Shown here: positions 19,352 to 28,965 of the stretch, piece by piece | How positions within the stretch are numbered: position 1 is the stretch's first letter | Layout: each line of letters starts with the position of its first letter | From: Bacteroidales bacterium | Lineage (GTDB): Bacteria > Bacteroidota > Bacteroidia > Bacteroidales > VadinHA17 | NCBI GenBank assembly: GCA_025358455.1 | Contig: JANYJP010000056.1 | Location: 1-62,409 of the forward strand | Direction of reading: 5' to 3' | DNA: 62,409 nucleotides | The notes under the pieces: generated by a model | What the model saw: the letters and a program-made list of their open reading frames with translations, nothing else | The model's database searches: none | Told to the model about the DNA's origin: nothing | Position numbers and translations under genes: made by a program

Positions 19352-21960
19352 AACTCAAGCTTCATCTGTGCAGGATCATCATGAATAACCGGATGGTGAG
19401 GTTCATCATCCGTATTATCTTTAGTTTCCGCCAGAACCTCCTTTTTGACAACAGGATCAATCTCTTCTATGTTATCGACCATGAAACTGGTCATCCTTTT
19501 TCCTTTGGCTTTATAACTTTTAATACCTATGAACCCTGCCACTTCAATTATCTCGTTTTCACGGTCTTTGTTTTTCCCTCCGAAGTGAATCTCGAACCGG
19601 GGATATTCAACTTCAGTAAGGCTTATAAGCTTAGATTCCGCATCTTCATTTATAAAACATTGTGGTTTCTCCGACTCCTCAATAGTGAAACGCTTAACAT
19701 AATAGAATTTCTGTTCGGCGTCCCAATAGATGACCGAATAAACTTTTCCGGGTCTGAATTTCTCAATTATCAGTATATTATCTTCAAAATGGTTTGTCAG
19801 ATCAAATCCTGCAATTCTGAAATACCCGCTTTTTGTTATCACGAGAATCTTATCCTCTGCACTGAACTCACCGAGGAAAGGTCCTCTTCCATCAACATTA
19901 AGCCTGAATACAGCATCATCGAACCATATCTTTCTTCCGCCCAGGGTTGACAGCCCTTTCTCTTTAAGACTTATTTTATGAACTGCATTCTTGGTAAGGA
20001 TATTACCCATGGAGGATTTACCCTTAATGTTCATCTGTCCGAAATCAAATTCAAAAACAAGTTTTTTAAGCCGGGCCTTTGGTTTGTGATGTACTCTTAT
20101 TACTTCTGCCTCACCATTCGGATTTGCACTCAGATATACAATTTTCGAAGCTGCTGTACCTCTGGTCAGATTATATTCTTTATCCCGGGTCAGACCTGAA
20201 ATGGCACATCTTTTTGCCAGTAGTGGTCCGTCTTTACCATCCTGATAAACAATATTATAGATCGTCCGTTCATCATTCTTAAGAAATATCTGGGCATAAA
20301 GAATATCATTGCCAACGAACACCTTGTCGGCAACTTTTGTAATCAGGTATACTCCATCCTTCCGGATAACTATTACATCATCAATATCTGAGCAATCAGC
20401 TATAAATTCATCCTTTTTCAGTCCAGTGCCTATAAACCCTTCTTTATAGTTGATATAGAGCTTTGCATTATTAGCTACCACTTTAGCAGCTTCAATTGTG
20501 TCAAAACTCCTGATCTCTGTTTTCCTTTCCTTTCCCTTACCGTATTTTTTCTTTATCTGTTTGAAATAATTGATTGCAAAAGGGATCATGTTACGAAGAT
20601 GGCTCTTTACCTCTTCAAGTTCAGTCTCAATTCCCTTAATATGTTCATCAGCTTTCCTGACATCAAATTTTGAGATCCGCTTTATTTTTATCTCTGTCAA
20701 TTGGATAATATCCTCTCTGGTAACCTCCCTTAACAACAGTTTTTTGAAAGGATCAAGCCCTTTGTCGATAGCCTCAATAACAGCTTCCCATGTTTCACTC
20801 TCTTCTATATCGTGATAAATCCTCTCCTCAATGAATATCTTTTCGAGTGACGACATATGCCACTCCTCTTCAAGTTCCCGCTGTCTGATTTCAAGCTCGG
20901 ATTTCAAAAGAGCAACTGTTCTGTCAGCAGAATGCTTCAGGATGGAACTTACCCCCATGAATGAAGGTTTATTATCGACAATAACACAGGTGTTAGGAGA
21001 AATTGAATATTCACAATCGGTGAGCGCATAAAGAGCATCAATTGTCTTATCAGGCGAAACACCAGGCATGAGGTGTATAACTATTTCGACATTAGCTGAT
21101 GTATTATCATCAATCTTCCGGATCTTAATTTTCCCTTTATCGTTTGCTTTTATAATTGATTCTATCAGGGACGATGTGGTTTTTCCAAAAGGAATCTCAG
21201 TAATAATAAGTTCTTTTTTGTCAACCTTTTCAATCTTTGCCCTTACCTTTATTGCTCCTCCGCGTTGTCCGTCGTTATATTTTGAAACGTCCACCATGCC
21301 TCCGGTTGGAAAATCAGGATAAATAATAAATTCATTTCCCTCGAGATACTCAATAGAAGCATCAATAAGTTCGTTGAAATTATGTGGAAGTATTTTTGAT
21401 GCAAGCCCGACCGCGATTCCTTCGCCGCCCTGAGCCAGAAGCAATGGAAACTTTACCGGAAGAGTAAGAGGTTCCTTGTTCCTGCCGTCATAAGACAGTT
21501 TCCATTCCGTCGTTTTATTGTTAAATACAACATCAATTGCAAATTTTGAAAGCCGCGATTCAATATACCTTGGTGCGGCAGCGCCATCGCCTGTGAGGAG
21601 GTTTCCCCAGTTACCCTGTGTATCAACTACCAGCTCTTTCTGACCAAGCTGAACAAGTGCATCGCCGATAGAGGCATCCCCGTGAGGATGAAACTGCATT
21701 GTGTGACCAATAATATTTGCCACCTTATTATACCGTCCATCATCCATCCTTTTCATAGAGTGAAGGATACGGCGCTGGACAGGTTTTAGTCCGTCGTGAA
21801 GATGAGGTACTGCCCTTTCGAGAATTACATATGAAGCATAATCAAGGAACCAATCCTGATACATGCCTGATAAAGCAGTAACGGAATGAAGCGCAGCCGG
21901 CCCTGACGGTACCTCAGCTTTTCCATCTGTATTGCTAATATCAAATTTTTCGTCTTCCAT
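19348..21960 (-). CDS. parC: DNA topoisomerase IV subunit A
   Basis: Breakage-reunion subunit of the type II topoisomerase that decatenates daughter chromosomes. The protein has 870 residues. Y132 in the AAAPRYIESRLSKFA motif is the active-site tyrosine that forms the covalent 5'-phosphotyrosyl bond. ERAVPHLHDGLKPVQRRIL and HPHGDASIGDALV form the winged-helix region. The C-terminal part contains blade-like repeats but no GyrA box (QRRGGKG type), so topoisomerase IV is favoured over gyrase. It follows parE after a 28-base gap and overlaps aroK by 4 bases, so the transcription unit is parE-parC-aroK. Confidence 0.93.
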   Translation of the reverse strand: MEDEKFDISNTDGKAEVPSGPAALHSVTALSGMYQDWFLDYASYVILERAVPHLHDGLKPVQRRILHSMKRMDDGRYNKVANIIGHTMQFHPHGDASIGDALVQLGQKELVVDTQGNWGNLLTGDGAAAPRYIESRLSKFAIDVVFNNKTTEWKLSYDGRNKEPLTLPVKFPLLLAQGGEGIAVGLASKILPHNFNELIDASIEYLEGNEFIIYPDFPTGGMVDVSKYNDGQRGGAIKVRAKIEKVDKKELIITEIPFGKTTSSLIESIIKANDKGKIKIRKIDDNTSANVEIVIHLMPGVSPDKTIDALYALTDCEYSISPNTCVIVDNKPSFMGVSSILKHSADRTVALLKSELEIRQRELEEEWHMSSLEKIFIEERIYHDIEESETWEAVIEAIDKGLDPFKKLLLREVTREDIIQLTEIKIKRISKFDVRKADEHIKGIETELEEVKSHLRNMIPFAINYFKQIKKKYGKGKERKTEIRSFDTIEAAKVVANNAKLYINYKEGFIGTGLKKDEFIADCSDIDDVIVIRKDGVYLITKVADKVFVGNDILYAQIFLKNDERTIYNIVYQDGKDGPLLAKRCAISGLTRDKEYNLTRGTAASKIVYLSANPNGEAEVIRVHHKPKARLKKLVFEFDFGQMNIKGKSSMGNILTKNAVHKISLKEKGLSTLGGRKIWFDDAVFRLNVDGRGPFLGEFSAEDKILVITKSGYFRIAGFDLTNHFEDNILIIEKFRPGKVYSVIYWDAEQKFYYVKRFTIEESEKPQCFINEDAESKLISLTEVEYPRFEIHFGGKNKDRENEIIEVAGFIGIKSYKAKGKRMTSFMVDNIEEIDPVVKKEVLAETKDNTDDEPHHPVIHDDPAQMKLEL

Positions 21961-21988
21961 GTATAAAAGTACTCTCTATAAAATTCTT

Positions 21989-23833
21989 CTACATTTCCTC
22001 TTCTATGACATCATCTTCAATTCTGAGGTTCCCGATTATAAAATCCTGTCGGTCAGGTGTATTTTTCCCCATAAAGAATTCAAGGAATCCGTTTACAGAG
22101 TCATTTTTCTTCATCCTTACCGGCTCAAGTCTCATATCTTTTCCGATGAAGTGTATGAATTCATCAGGTGATATCTCTCCTAATCCTTTAAAGCGTGTCA
22201 TCTCAGGATTTGGGCCCAGCGCCTTGATCGCTTTGGTTTTTTCATCAGGAGAATAGCAGTACCTCGTCTCTTTTTTATTCCTTACCCTGAATAGCGGAGT
22301 CTGGAGAATATAAACATGTCCTTTTCTTACCAGGTCAGGAAAGAACTGAAGGAAGAATGTGAGGAGAAGCAGCCTGATATGCATCCCGTCGACATCGGCA
22401 TCGGTAGCCACTACAACGTTATTGTATCTGAGGTTTTCAATTCCATCTTCAATATTCAGAGCTGCCTGAAGAAGATTAAATTCTTCATTCTCATAAACGA
22501 TCTTTTTGGTTAGCCCGAATGAGTTTAAAGGCTTGCCGCGAAGACTGAAAACAGCCTGTGTTTCCACATTTCTTGATTTGGTTATTGAACCGCTTGCCGA
22601 GTCTCCCTCCGTTATAAAAATTGTTGAATCAAGCTTATTAGAATCATTTGTATTATAGTGTGTCCGGCAGTCTCTCAGCTTTTTATTATGAAGACTCACC
22701 TTTTTTGCCCTGTCTCTTGCCAGTTTCTGAATGGAAGAAATCGCTTTTCTTTCTTTCTCTGAGTCCTGGATCTTTTTCAGAATGATCTTTGCAGTTTCCG
22801 GGTTCTTGTGAAGAAAATCGTCCAACTGCTTCTTTATGAACTCACTGATGAAGTTTCTGACTGACGGGCCTTCGGGTCCCATATCTTTTGAACCCAGTTT
22901 TGTCTTTGTCTGCGATTCAAAGATCGGTTCTTCAACTTTAATACTGATTGCGGCAATTATTGACGAACGGATATCGGAAGGATCGTAATCTTTCTTATAG
23001 AAATCTCTTATAGTCTTAACCAGGGCTTCACGAAAAACAATCAGATGTGTTCCTCCCTGAGTTGTATTCTGACCATTTACAAAGCTGTAGTAATCCTCCC
23101 CATACTGAAGTCCATGAGTGAATGCTATCTCAATATCGTCACCGGTGAGGTGAATTATAGGGTACAGGCCCTCTTTGTTCATGTTCTCGTTGAGTAAATC
23201 AACCAGGCCGTTGCGGGAAAAAAACTTATTGCCATTGAAGTTGATAACAAGCCCGGCATTAAGATAAACGTAATTTTTAAGCATTGTATCTACGTATTCC
23301 GATATGAAATAGTAGTTACCGAACATAGTCTCATCAGGCTGGAATATTACTTCAACCCCATTCTCCTCATCTGTAGGTATTATTGGATTGTCTTTTATGG
23401 TTACGCCATGTTCAAATTCACTTACCTTGAGCTGACCTTCACGAATTGATCTGATAACGAATTTGCTGGATAAGGCGTTAACGGCCTTAACTCCGACACC
23501 ATTTAATCCAACCGATTTTTTAAAGGCTTCTGAATCGTACTTGGCCCCGGTGTTCATTTTAGAGACAGCATCAAGGACTTTTCCCAGCGGAATTCCTCTG
23601 CCATAATCCCTTACCCTGACTTCCTTACCGATAATAGAGACATCGATTTTTTTGCCATTGCCCATCATAAACTCATCAATGGCATTGTCCATTACCTCTT
23701 TTAACAGAACATATACACCATCATCCTGAGAAGACCCATCTCCAAGCTTCCCAATATACATACCTGGCCTTAACCGGATATGTTCCCTCCATTCCAGGGT
23801 TTTTATATGTTCTTCTGAATATCCAACTGCCAT
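21989..23833 (-). CDS. parE: DNA topoisomerase IV subunit B
   Basis: ATPase subunit that partners the ParC product of the next gene. It has 614 residues. The GHKL ATPase has the catalytic Glu and Asn in EVMDNAIDE (E46, N50), the GRGIPLG motif, and [12 protein letters not shown] with the ATP-lid glycines. The TOPRIM domain has EGDSASG and [10 protein letters not shown], whose acidic residues bind Mg. The C-terminus has the [10 protein letters not shown] segment typical of the family. It lacks the ~170-residue insert of proteobacterial GyrB. The ATG at 23833 follows a TATATTTG promoter element by 16 bases, so the leader is very short. Confidence 0.94.
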   Translation of the reverse strand: MAVGYSEEHIKTLEWREHIRLRPGMYIGKLGDGSSQDDGVYVLLKEVMDNAIDEFMMGNGKKIDVSIIGKEVRVRDYGRGIPLGKVLDAVSKMNTGAKYDSEAFKKSVGLNGVGVKAVNALSSKFVIRSIREGQLKVSEFEHGVTIKDNPIIPTDEENGVEVIFQPDETMFGNYYFISEYVDTMLKNYVYLNAGLVINFNGNKFFSRNGLVDLLNENMNKEGLYPIIHLTGDDIEIAFTHGLQYGEDYYSFVNGQNTTQGGTHLIVFREALVKTIRDFYKKDYDPSDIRSSIIAAISIKVEEPIFESQTKTKLGSKDMGPEGPSVRNFISEFIKKQLDDFLHKNPETAKIILKKIQDSEKERKAISSIQKLARDRAKKVSLHNKKLRDCRTHYNTNDSNKLDSTIFITEGDSASGSITKSRNVETQAVFSLRGKPLNSFGLTKKIVYENEEFNLLQAALNIEDGIENLRYNNVVVATDADVDGMHIRLLLLTFFLQFFPDLVRKGHVYILQTPLFRVRNKKETRYCYSPDEKTKAIKALGPNPEMTRFKGLGEISPDEFIHFIGKDMRLEPVRMKKNDSVNGFLEFFMGKNTPDRQDFIIGNLRIEDDVIEEEM

Positions 23834-23849
23834 TTTGCAGAATTTTGCG

Positions 23850-23857
23850 CAAATATA
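23850..23857 (-). promoter_or_regulatory. Bacteroidota -7 promoter element upstream of parE
   Basis: TATATTTG on the minus strand matches the TAnnTTTG consensus exactly. A TTGA appears upstream at 23882-23885 after a spacer of 24 bases, slightly longer than usual. The predicted transcript would start only a few bases before the parE ATG. Confidence 0.55.
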
Positions 23858-24005
23858 ACTATTTACAAGCGTCGATTTTTGTCAATTTTTCAACAATCGG
23901 AAAGATTTTCAACACTAAAAAAGTCGGAAAAAATTGAGACTTAAAATATTTAGCTGATTAATTGACAATTACGATTCAGGGAAAATTGTTGATAAAAGGG
24001 AGCTG

Positions 24006-25811
24006 TTAATCCAGAATTCCCATCTGTTTCATAAGCAACGCGGCATTCATTTTCTGAGTAATCCCTTTATAAAGCTTATAATCAAAATTTATCATTTCTC
24101 CTTCTATTTCAATTTCAAAACACATATTAATAACTGACCCGGGATGATCATGCTCCAGTTCGCCCAGAGAAATATCGTGTGTTGCAATCAGCCCCCAGCC
24201 ACCCAGAGATATTAGTCTTTCCATAAATAATTTTGATCCGATACTCTTATCAGCTGAATTAGTGCCTTTAAGTATCTCATCAAGAATGAAAAACACCTTT
24301 TCACCTTTTTCAATTCTGCTTTTCAATGTTTTAAGTCTTTTTAACTCGGCATAGAAATATGATTCATTGTTTGATAGTGAATCGGTCGTGCGCATGCTTG
24401 TAAAAAGTTTCAAGGGTGAAAATTCCATTTTTCCGGCACAAACAGGGGCTCCTGTCATCGCAAGCAGGTAATTAACTGCTACAGTACGCAGAAATGTGCT
24501 TTTGCCTGCCATGTTAGCTCCGGTAATAATACAAATAGAAGCACTCCTGTCAAGAATAAAATCATTACATACTCTCTTACTTCTGTCAATTAGCGGGTGT
24601 CCCAGCATTTTAGCCGAATAGATAATATTTTTATCAGAAATCACCGGGTACGAAAAATCCTGATTGTTGAATGCATAATTTCCAAGACTTATATAGGCAT
24701 CCGCCATTCCAATCATTTCAAGCCATTGCGGAAACAGATTCTTATACTCAGATTTCCATTTCTCCAGTCTGTAAACACAGTGATAATCCCATAGGAATAA
24801 TCCATTCAGCATAAATCCGACCAGAATATTCAGCCTGCTGTCAAACGACTGTATCAGCCGGCTAAGCCTCTTAACTGATACCGCGGCAGAAATATCAGTA
24901 CCTGAAATATTCTGTTTAATATCATTTAATATTTTTGATGTAAATTGCTCATCATCAAATATTTTGAGCAGTCGGTCAACTGAAGATAAGTATGAATACT
25001 TTCCTGATAATGAGTTATGGATCCTGTTTGTTCTTTTTAGTCCGGCAACGATATAAGAAAGGTTAATCAAAAAAATTAATACAAACAGAGAGTAAGGCAA
25101 TACACCGGCAATAACAAGTGAAAGAGTCAGCATTGCTGTTCCAGGAAGGAACCAGATCAAAAACTTTTTTATTGAGGAAGATTTCAATTGTTTGTCTTCC
25201 TCCATCCATTGAAGAAGACTCAGTATCTGACTATTTTCAAGAGGTACTCTCATGCCGGAAGCCATAAACTCATGCCGCCATTTATCTTTAAGGCTTAATT
25301 CCTTTATTACTTCCTGCCGTTCAGTAAGATCAGCAGAAAGCGGGTAGGGATTGGCAAGCCAGGCGGCAAGGATATCACGGCCATAACCTGTCACAGTTCT
25401 GTTGATATATTGAAAAAGAGAAGATTCACCAAAGAGATCTATATCGAAAGAAAAATCGTGAGACATTTCCAGGTATTCATTACCGGGTACAAATTGCGAC
25501 AGATTGCCTGAAATAGCTTCAGCCTCATTTTGGTTAATTTTAACAAGGCTATTAAGGAATTGCTTTTTATCAGAATGATCAGAATAAAGTTTCAGAAGAT
25601 AGATAAACAGAATAATTACAGCCGGCGTTAACAATAACCCTATAAATATGCTTTTGATAAATACAATCCAGATAAGAATAATACCTCCTGTAAAACATAA
25701 AAATCTCAATACTGAAATGTACATCAGGAGCTTGTCTTCTTTTGCAGCAATGAGGCTGAATGTGTCCGCTGCCTCCAGATACCGGTTCCTGAGATTCTCG
25801 TTGTTCATCAT
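24006..25811 (-). CDS. Membrane-anchored MutS-related ATPase
   Basis: A 601-residue protein with the ATPase core of the MutS/MSH superfamily but no mismatch-recognition domain. The Walker A motif ITGANMAGKSTFLR is near residue 430 and the Walker B motif FFILDEILKGTN is near 510, followed by GLIATHDISLG, the conserved His switch region. The N-terminal half is hydrophobic: two helices at ~30-75 (LCFTGGIILIWIVFI, IFIGLLLTPAVIILFIYLL) and two at ~220-260 (PGTAMLTLSLVIAGVLPYSL...). This predicts a membrane-bound protein, unlike classic MutS or MutS2. Such genes recur in Bacteroidota; the function is unknown. Two ATGs (25811, 25808) are adjacent. It follows the Rossmann-like gene with a 1-base gap. 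Confidence 0.85.
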   Translation of the reverse strand: MMNNENLRNRYLEAADTFSLIAAKEDKLLMYISVLRFLCFTGGIILIWIVFIKSIFIGLLLTPAVIILFIYLLKLYSDHSDKKQFLNSLVKINQNEAEAISGNLSQFVPGNEYLEMSHDFSFDIDLFGESSLFQYINRTVTGYGRDILAAWLANPYPLSADLTERQEVIKELSLKDKWRHEFMASGMRVPLENSQILSLLQWMEEDKQLKSSSIKKFLIWFLPGTAMLTLSLVIAGVLPYSLFVLIFLINLSYIVAGLKRTNRIHNSLSGKYSYLSSVDRLLKIFDDEQFTSKILNDIKQNISGTDISAAVSVKRLSRLIQSFDSRLNILVGFMLNGLFLWDYHCVYRLEKWKSEYKNLFPQWLEMIGMADAYISLGNYAFNNQDFSYPVISDKNIIYSAKMLGHPLIDRSKRVCNDFILDRSASICIITGANMAGKSTFLRTVAVNYLLAMTGAPVCAGKMEFSPLKLFTSMRTTDSLSNNESYFYAELKRLKTLKSRIEKGEKVFFILDEILKGTNSADKSIGSKLFMERLISLGGWGLIATHDISLGELEHDHPGSVINMCFEIEIEGEMINFDYKLYKGITQKMNAALLMKQMGILD

Positions 25812-25812
25812 A

Positions 25813-26589
25813 TCATATTATTACGGCTGCAACTTTCATCACACTCCTGCTATTATAAAAATCACCTCCTTTAAGGTCAAAATTCCAGGTCCACTCTTCT
25901 TTTAATCTGCCTGCAGGAAGATCTGTTACAAGGGTCGGTACTGATTTAATATTGCCCGATTTGTCAGTTATTACCTCAGCAATATCTGTTATAAGAACTG
26001 ATTCGTATTTCTTTAGAAAATCAATATGTTTCTTCTGAATTTCAGTTCTGAATCGGTCGAACTCCTCCTCACTTATTTTAGACCTCTTCCTTAAAAAGTC
26101 AACAAGGAGTGTTTCGAGTTGAGTTAGTATGTTCAGCGAAACGACCATTCCCGGATCAGATTCCGGAATGTATTCCGGGATGTTAATATTTGAAAGAGAT
26201 TGAAGCTTATTAAAAAATGAGTATTTCCCGGATTTATTCCATACCTCCTCAATTAATCCGCCTGTTACATCAAGTTCTATCAGTTCAACATTCTCGAGAA
26301 TTCCCGCCTGGCTTATTACTTCAGGAGGATGAACAATGTCGATAAGACATACTTTCTTTGTTTTTTCAAGCATTTCAGGAAGAGGAAGCTCCAGGAGCCA
26401 GCCGCTGCCAAGAACTGAAACCTTTTCGGGTTTATAAAAATCAAGCGCTTTTAGGATAAATTCCCGGCATCGGGTAAGATGTTCATCCCATTCTCCTTCC
26501 TGGTTAAGATGCCGGTATATCAAACCACTCTGGTAGTTATAATAACCCATTTTATTAAGCATCCTTCTATATGCAATGCTGTGTGTCAC
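25813..26589 (-). CDS. Rossmann-like (methyltransferase-like) conserved protein
   Basis: A 258-residue soluble protein I do not recognise by name. Residues ~55-65 (KVSVLGSGWLLELPL) look like the glycine-rich loop of a Rossmann fold, and VCLIDIVHPP about 20 residues later gives the acidic end of beta-2, as in SAM-dependent methyltransferases. VSLNILTQLETLL resembles the motif IV/V region. This supports a methyltransferase-like fold, but the catalytic residues are not clear. It overlaps plsC by 4 bases (ATGA) and runs into the MutS-like gene, so the three are probably one transcript. The substrate is unknown. Confidence 0.6.
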   Translation of the reverse strand: MTHSIAYRRMLNKMGYYNYQSGLIYRHLNQEGEWDEHLTRCREFILKALDFYKPEKVSVLGSGWLLELPLPEMLEKTKKVCLIDIVHPPEVISQAGILENVELIELDVTGGLIEEVWNKSGKYSFFNKLQSLSNINIPEYIPESDPGMVVSLNILTQLETLLVDFLRKRSKISEEEFDRFRTEIQKKHIDFLKKYESVLITDIAEVITDKSGNIKSVPTLVTDLPAGRLKEEWTWNFDLKGGDFYNSRSVMKVAAVII

Positions 26590-27329
26590 TTTTTTAGAGT
26601 ATTGGCTCTTAAATTTTTCAACTCCGAAGTAAGTATTGAACTGAATTTAATTGCAAGCTCTTCAGCGCTACCTGTATTAAAAGATTCCGGATGTACCGGT
26701 TCAAGTACACGAACTCTTATATTATTACTGCTGAAAATCAGTCCGTGTTTTGGAAGGATATTACGGCTCCCGTCAATCAGTACTGGCAGAATGGACACTT
26801 TTGCATCTATTGCAAGCTGGAAAGCGCCCCGTTTGAAAAAACCAATCTCATTATCCGGAGAGCGGGTTCCTTCAGGAAAAATCATAATCGAACTCCCTTT
26901 TTTCAGATAACCAAGAGATTTCTCCATCATTTCAGCTTTGCTTTCTTCATTACCCCTGTTTACAATAATATAGCCTGCCATTCTCAGATACCATCCGAGC
27001 ACCGGCACTTTCATGTTTTCAATTTTTGAGATCCACTTAAATTTATACCTGAGACTGTTTATTAATAAAGTGTCTATCAGAGACTGATGATTTGAAATGA
27101 TTACATATGTTGTCCCTTTTACAGCATTTCCCCTGCCTTCAATTTTAATTTTCCAGATAGGAATCAACCAGCACAGAATAAAGCTCTGGTAAGTCAGCAA
27201 CCAATGAATTACAACCCTGTTTCTGTCGAAAGGCAAAACCAGCACCCATACTATAAAAGTAACCGGAAAAAGGATTGCGATGAAACAAATACCTATAATG
27301 TAAACGATTATCGATTTAACCAGATTCAT
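26586..27329 (-). CDS. plsC: 1-acyl-sn-glycerol-3-phosphate acyltransferase family protein
   Basis: Transfers an acyl chain to lysophosphatidic acid to make phosphatidic acid at the inner membrane. The protein has 247 residues. The catalytic HX4D motif appears as NHQSLID, the glycerol-phosphate-binding motif as FPEGTRSPD, and the third block as VSILPVLIDGSR. Two N-terminal hydrophobic segments (IIVYIIGICFIAILFPVTFI and the following helix) anchor it. Several PlsC-like paralogues occur in Bacteroidota, so it may instead acylate another lipid; the neighbours do not decide this. It overlaps the following Rossmann-like gene by 4 bases. Confidence 0.87.
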   Translation of the reverse strand: MNLVKSIIVYIIGICFIAILFPVTFIVWVLVLPFDRNRVVIHWLLTYQSFILCWLIPIWKIKIEGRGNAVKGTTYVIISNHQSLIDTLLINSLRYKFKWISKIENMKVPVLGWYLRMAGYIIVNRGNEESKAEMMEKSLGYLKKGSSIMIFPEGTRSPDNEIGFFKRGAFQLAIDAKVSILPVLIDGSRNILPKHGLIFSSNNIRVRVLEPVHPESFNTGSAEELAIKFSSILTSELKNLRANTLKK

Positions 27330-27392
27330 AGTTCAACAATATATTAAAAATATATTAAACCCGGTTAACAGGTTTATTTCCGTACTTTTTGT

Positions 27393-28343
27393 CTAAAAGA
27401 AATTAAAAATCTCTTCCTCAGAAATGTCAATATCTTCTTTCCTGAAAACTTCCCGCAAATCATCTACCATATGCCGGGCTCCAATAAGTTTTCCAGAGGT
27501 TGACGACAGCTTGGATGATCCTTCAATCAAACAATCATGAATGATACCATCTTTTACACTAAGACGGCAAAAAATCTGTTTCCCGGAAAATCCAAATTCT
27601 TTAACAAAAACATATTCCGGCCCGTAGGCCCAATTCCATTCCCATGATCTGTATTTTGAATCAGCCAGTGACATGGCATCCCTTGTCAAATGAGCAGGAA
27701 TTTCATAGATATCCGTCGTATGAAAATACTTCATGAAGTAATCCATCATTGCTGATCTGAATTCATAGATATCTTTAAACCCCTTAATTTTTCTGTTAAG
27801 GTTTGTTACGGATGAAGGGTTCGATTCAACAGCCCTTGTCATGTAACAGGATGTATCTTTCCTTAACGAATTTCTCAGCTGATCGAGGAAAGTACTGTAA
27901 AGCAAGGTGCCATGATGCAGTACCCTGTTATGCTGTACATGTTCAGCATTTCCGGAAATTTTTAATCCATTAACTTTCAGATCGTTTTTTCCTTCAAATC
28001 TGGCTTCAACATCCAGTGATATTAAAAAATCAATCACTGGTTGAGTGTATTTACGGAAGTCAACCTGCCTGCCTGGTTCGCTCTGTCTGATAAAGCTGAA
28101 ATTAAGGTTCCCCATATCGTGGAACACAGCTCCTCCTCCGGAAATTCTTCTGATTACGGGAATTTTATTTTCGATAATAAATCTTGTATTTATCTCTCTG
28201 TGAGCAGACTGATGCTTCCCTATAATCAATGAAGGGCTGTTTATGCCCAGGATAAGGTACTCTTCTGTACTGTTTTTAAAAAGTACTTCTTCAATTGCAA
28301 GATTAAAGAAAGGGTCGGTTGATTTCAGTGTTATGCAAAACAT
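27393..28343 (-). CDS. lplA: Lipoate-protein ligase A
   Basis: Activates free lipoate with ATP and attaches it to the lysine of lipoyl domains, the salvage route of protein lipoylation. The 316 residues show the LplA/BPL fold motifs: FFNLAIEEVL near the N-terminus, RRISGGGAVFHDMGNLNFSF (the lipoyl-AMP loop), NDLKVNGLKISGNA with the catalytic lysine, and HHGTLLYST. The C-terminal ~90 residues match the accessory domain. The window also has the de novo lipA-lipB pair at 36555-38159, so both routes exist. It lies 37 bases after the PAP2 gene and 63 bases before plsC. Confidence 0.92.
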   Translation of the reverse strand: MFCITLKSTDPFFNLAIEEVLFKNSTEEYLILGINSPSLIIGKHQSAHREINTRFIIENKIPVIRRISGGGAVFHDMGNLNFSFIRQSEPGRQVDFRKYTQPVIDFLISLDVEARFEGKNDLKVNGLKISGNAEHVQHNRVLHHGTLLYSTFLDQLRNSLRKDTSCYMTRAVESNPSSVTNLNRKIKGFKDIYEFRSAMMDYFMKYFHTTDIYEIPAHLTRDAMSLADSKYRSWEWNWAYGPEYVFVKEFGFSGKQIFCRLSVKDGIIHDCLIEGSSKLSSTSGKLIGARHMVDDLREVFRKEDIDISEEEIFNFF

Positions 28344-28380
28344 ACATGGTACTTTAAGTCATCCCTATCGGTTTTACCTT

Positions 28381-28959
28381 CTAAGATGTTGACATGAAAT
28401 ATGGTTTATTTTTCAATATTTTATTATCAGTCAATATATAAAGACTATAACATCCCCATCCCACTAATGACCCCTGAATTGCTCCGCAAATAACATCCAG
28501 CGGATAATGGACCCCCAGATATATCCTTGTGTATCCGATAATTGTTGCCCAAAGTATTATACTAACAGTGAACCATTTTTTCCTGATAAAAAGAAGGCTT
28601 AGAAATGAAACATCAAAAGAGTTTGCTGCATGTGATGACACAAAGCCATAAACTCCGCCACATTCACCGTTTACAATATGTACAAGCCCCTCAAGAGAGG
28701 GCTCATGGCAGGGACGTAACCGTTGAACTATATTTTTAATAATCACAGATACCTGGTCAGTCATAGTTGCAGCCAGAATAATAAACAAGACAATTATAAG
28801 GAATTTCCTTTCATACTTTATCCCGATACAGATAATGATTACCAGGTAAAGAGGAACCCATATCAATCTGCCACTTAAAGCATGCATCACGGGGTCCCAG
28901 AAAGGTGAATGAAATGAATTCAGAAAAAGGAACAGCTGCTGATCAAGACGTTCGAGCAT
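28381..28959 (-). CDS. PAP2-family membrane phosphatase
   Basis: A 192-residue integral membrane protein of the phosphatidic acid phosphatase type 2 family. All three active-site motifs are visible: KNIVQRLRP (KX6RP), SSHAANSF (in place of PSGH), and TRIYLGVHYPLDV (RX5HX3D). Four to five hydrophobic helices surround them. Such proteins dephosphorylate undecaprenyl diphosphate, phosphatidate or lipid A; sequence alone does not say which. The gene follows obg by 6 bases and is probably co-transcribed with it. Confidence 0.88.
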   Translation of the reverse strand: MLERLDQQLFLFLNSFHSPFWDPVMHALSGRLIWVPLYLVIIICIGIKYERKFLIIVLFIILAATMTDQVSVIIKNIVQRLRPCHEPSLEGLVHIVNGECGGVYGFVSSHAANSFDVSFLSLLFIRKKWFTVSIILWATIIGYTRIYLGVHYPLDVICGAIQGSLVGWGCYSLYILTDNKILKNKPYFMSTS

Positions 28960-28965
28960 AAGCGA

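Noticed and set aside
19381-19950. A 189-codon plus-strand frame opposite parC
   Set aside because: Antisense shadow of the parC C-terminal domain; no recognisable domain or start context.
19348-23833. Considered DNA gyrase (gyrA/gyrB) instead of topoisomerase IV
   Set aside because: The A subunit lacks a GyrA box in its C-terminal domain and the two genes are adjacent as parE-parC, which is typical of topoisomerase IV in this phylum.
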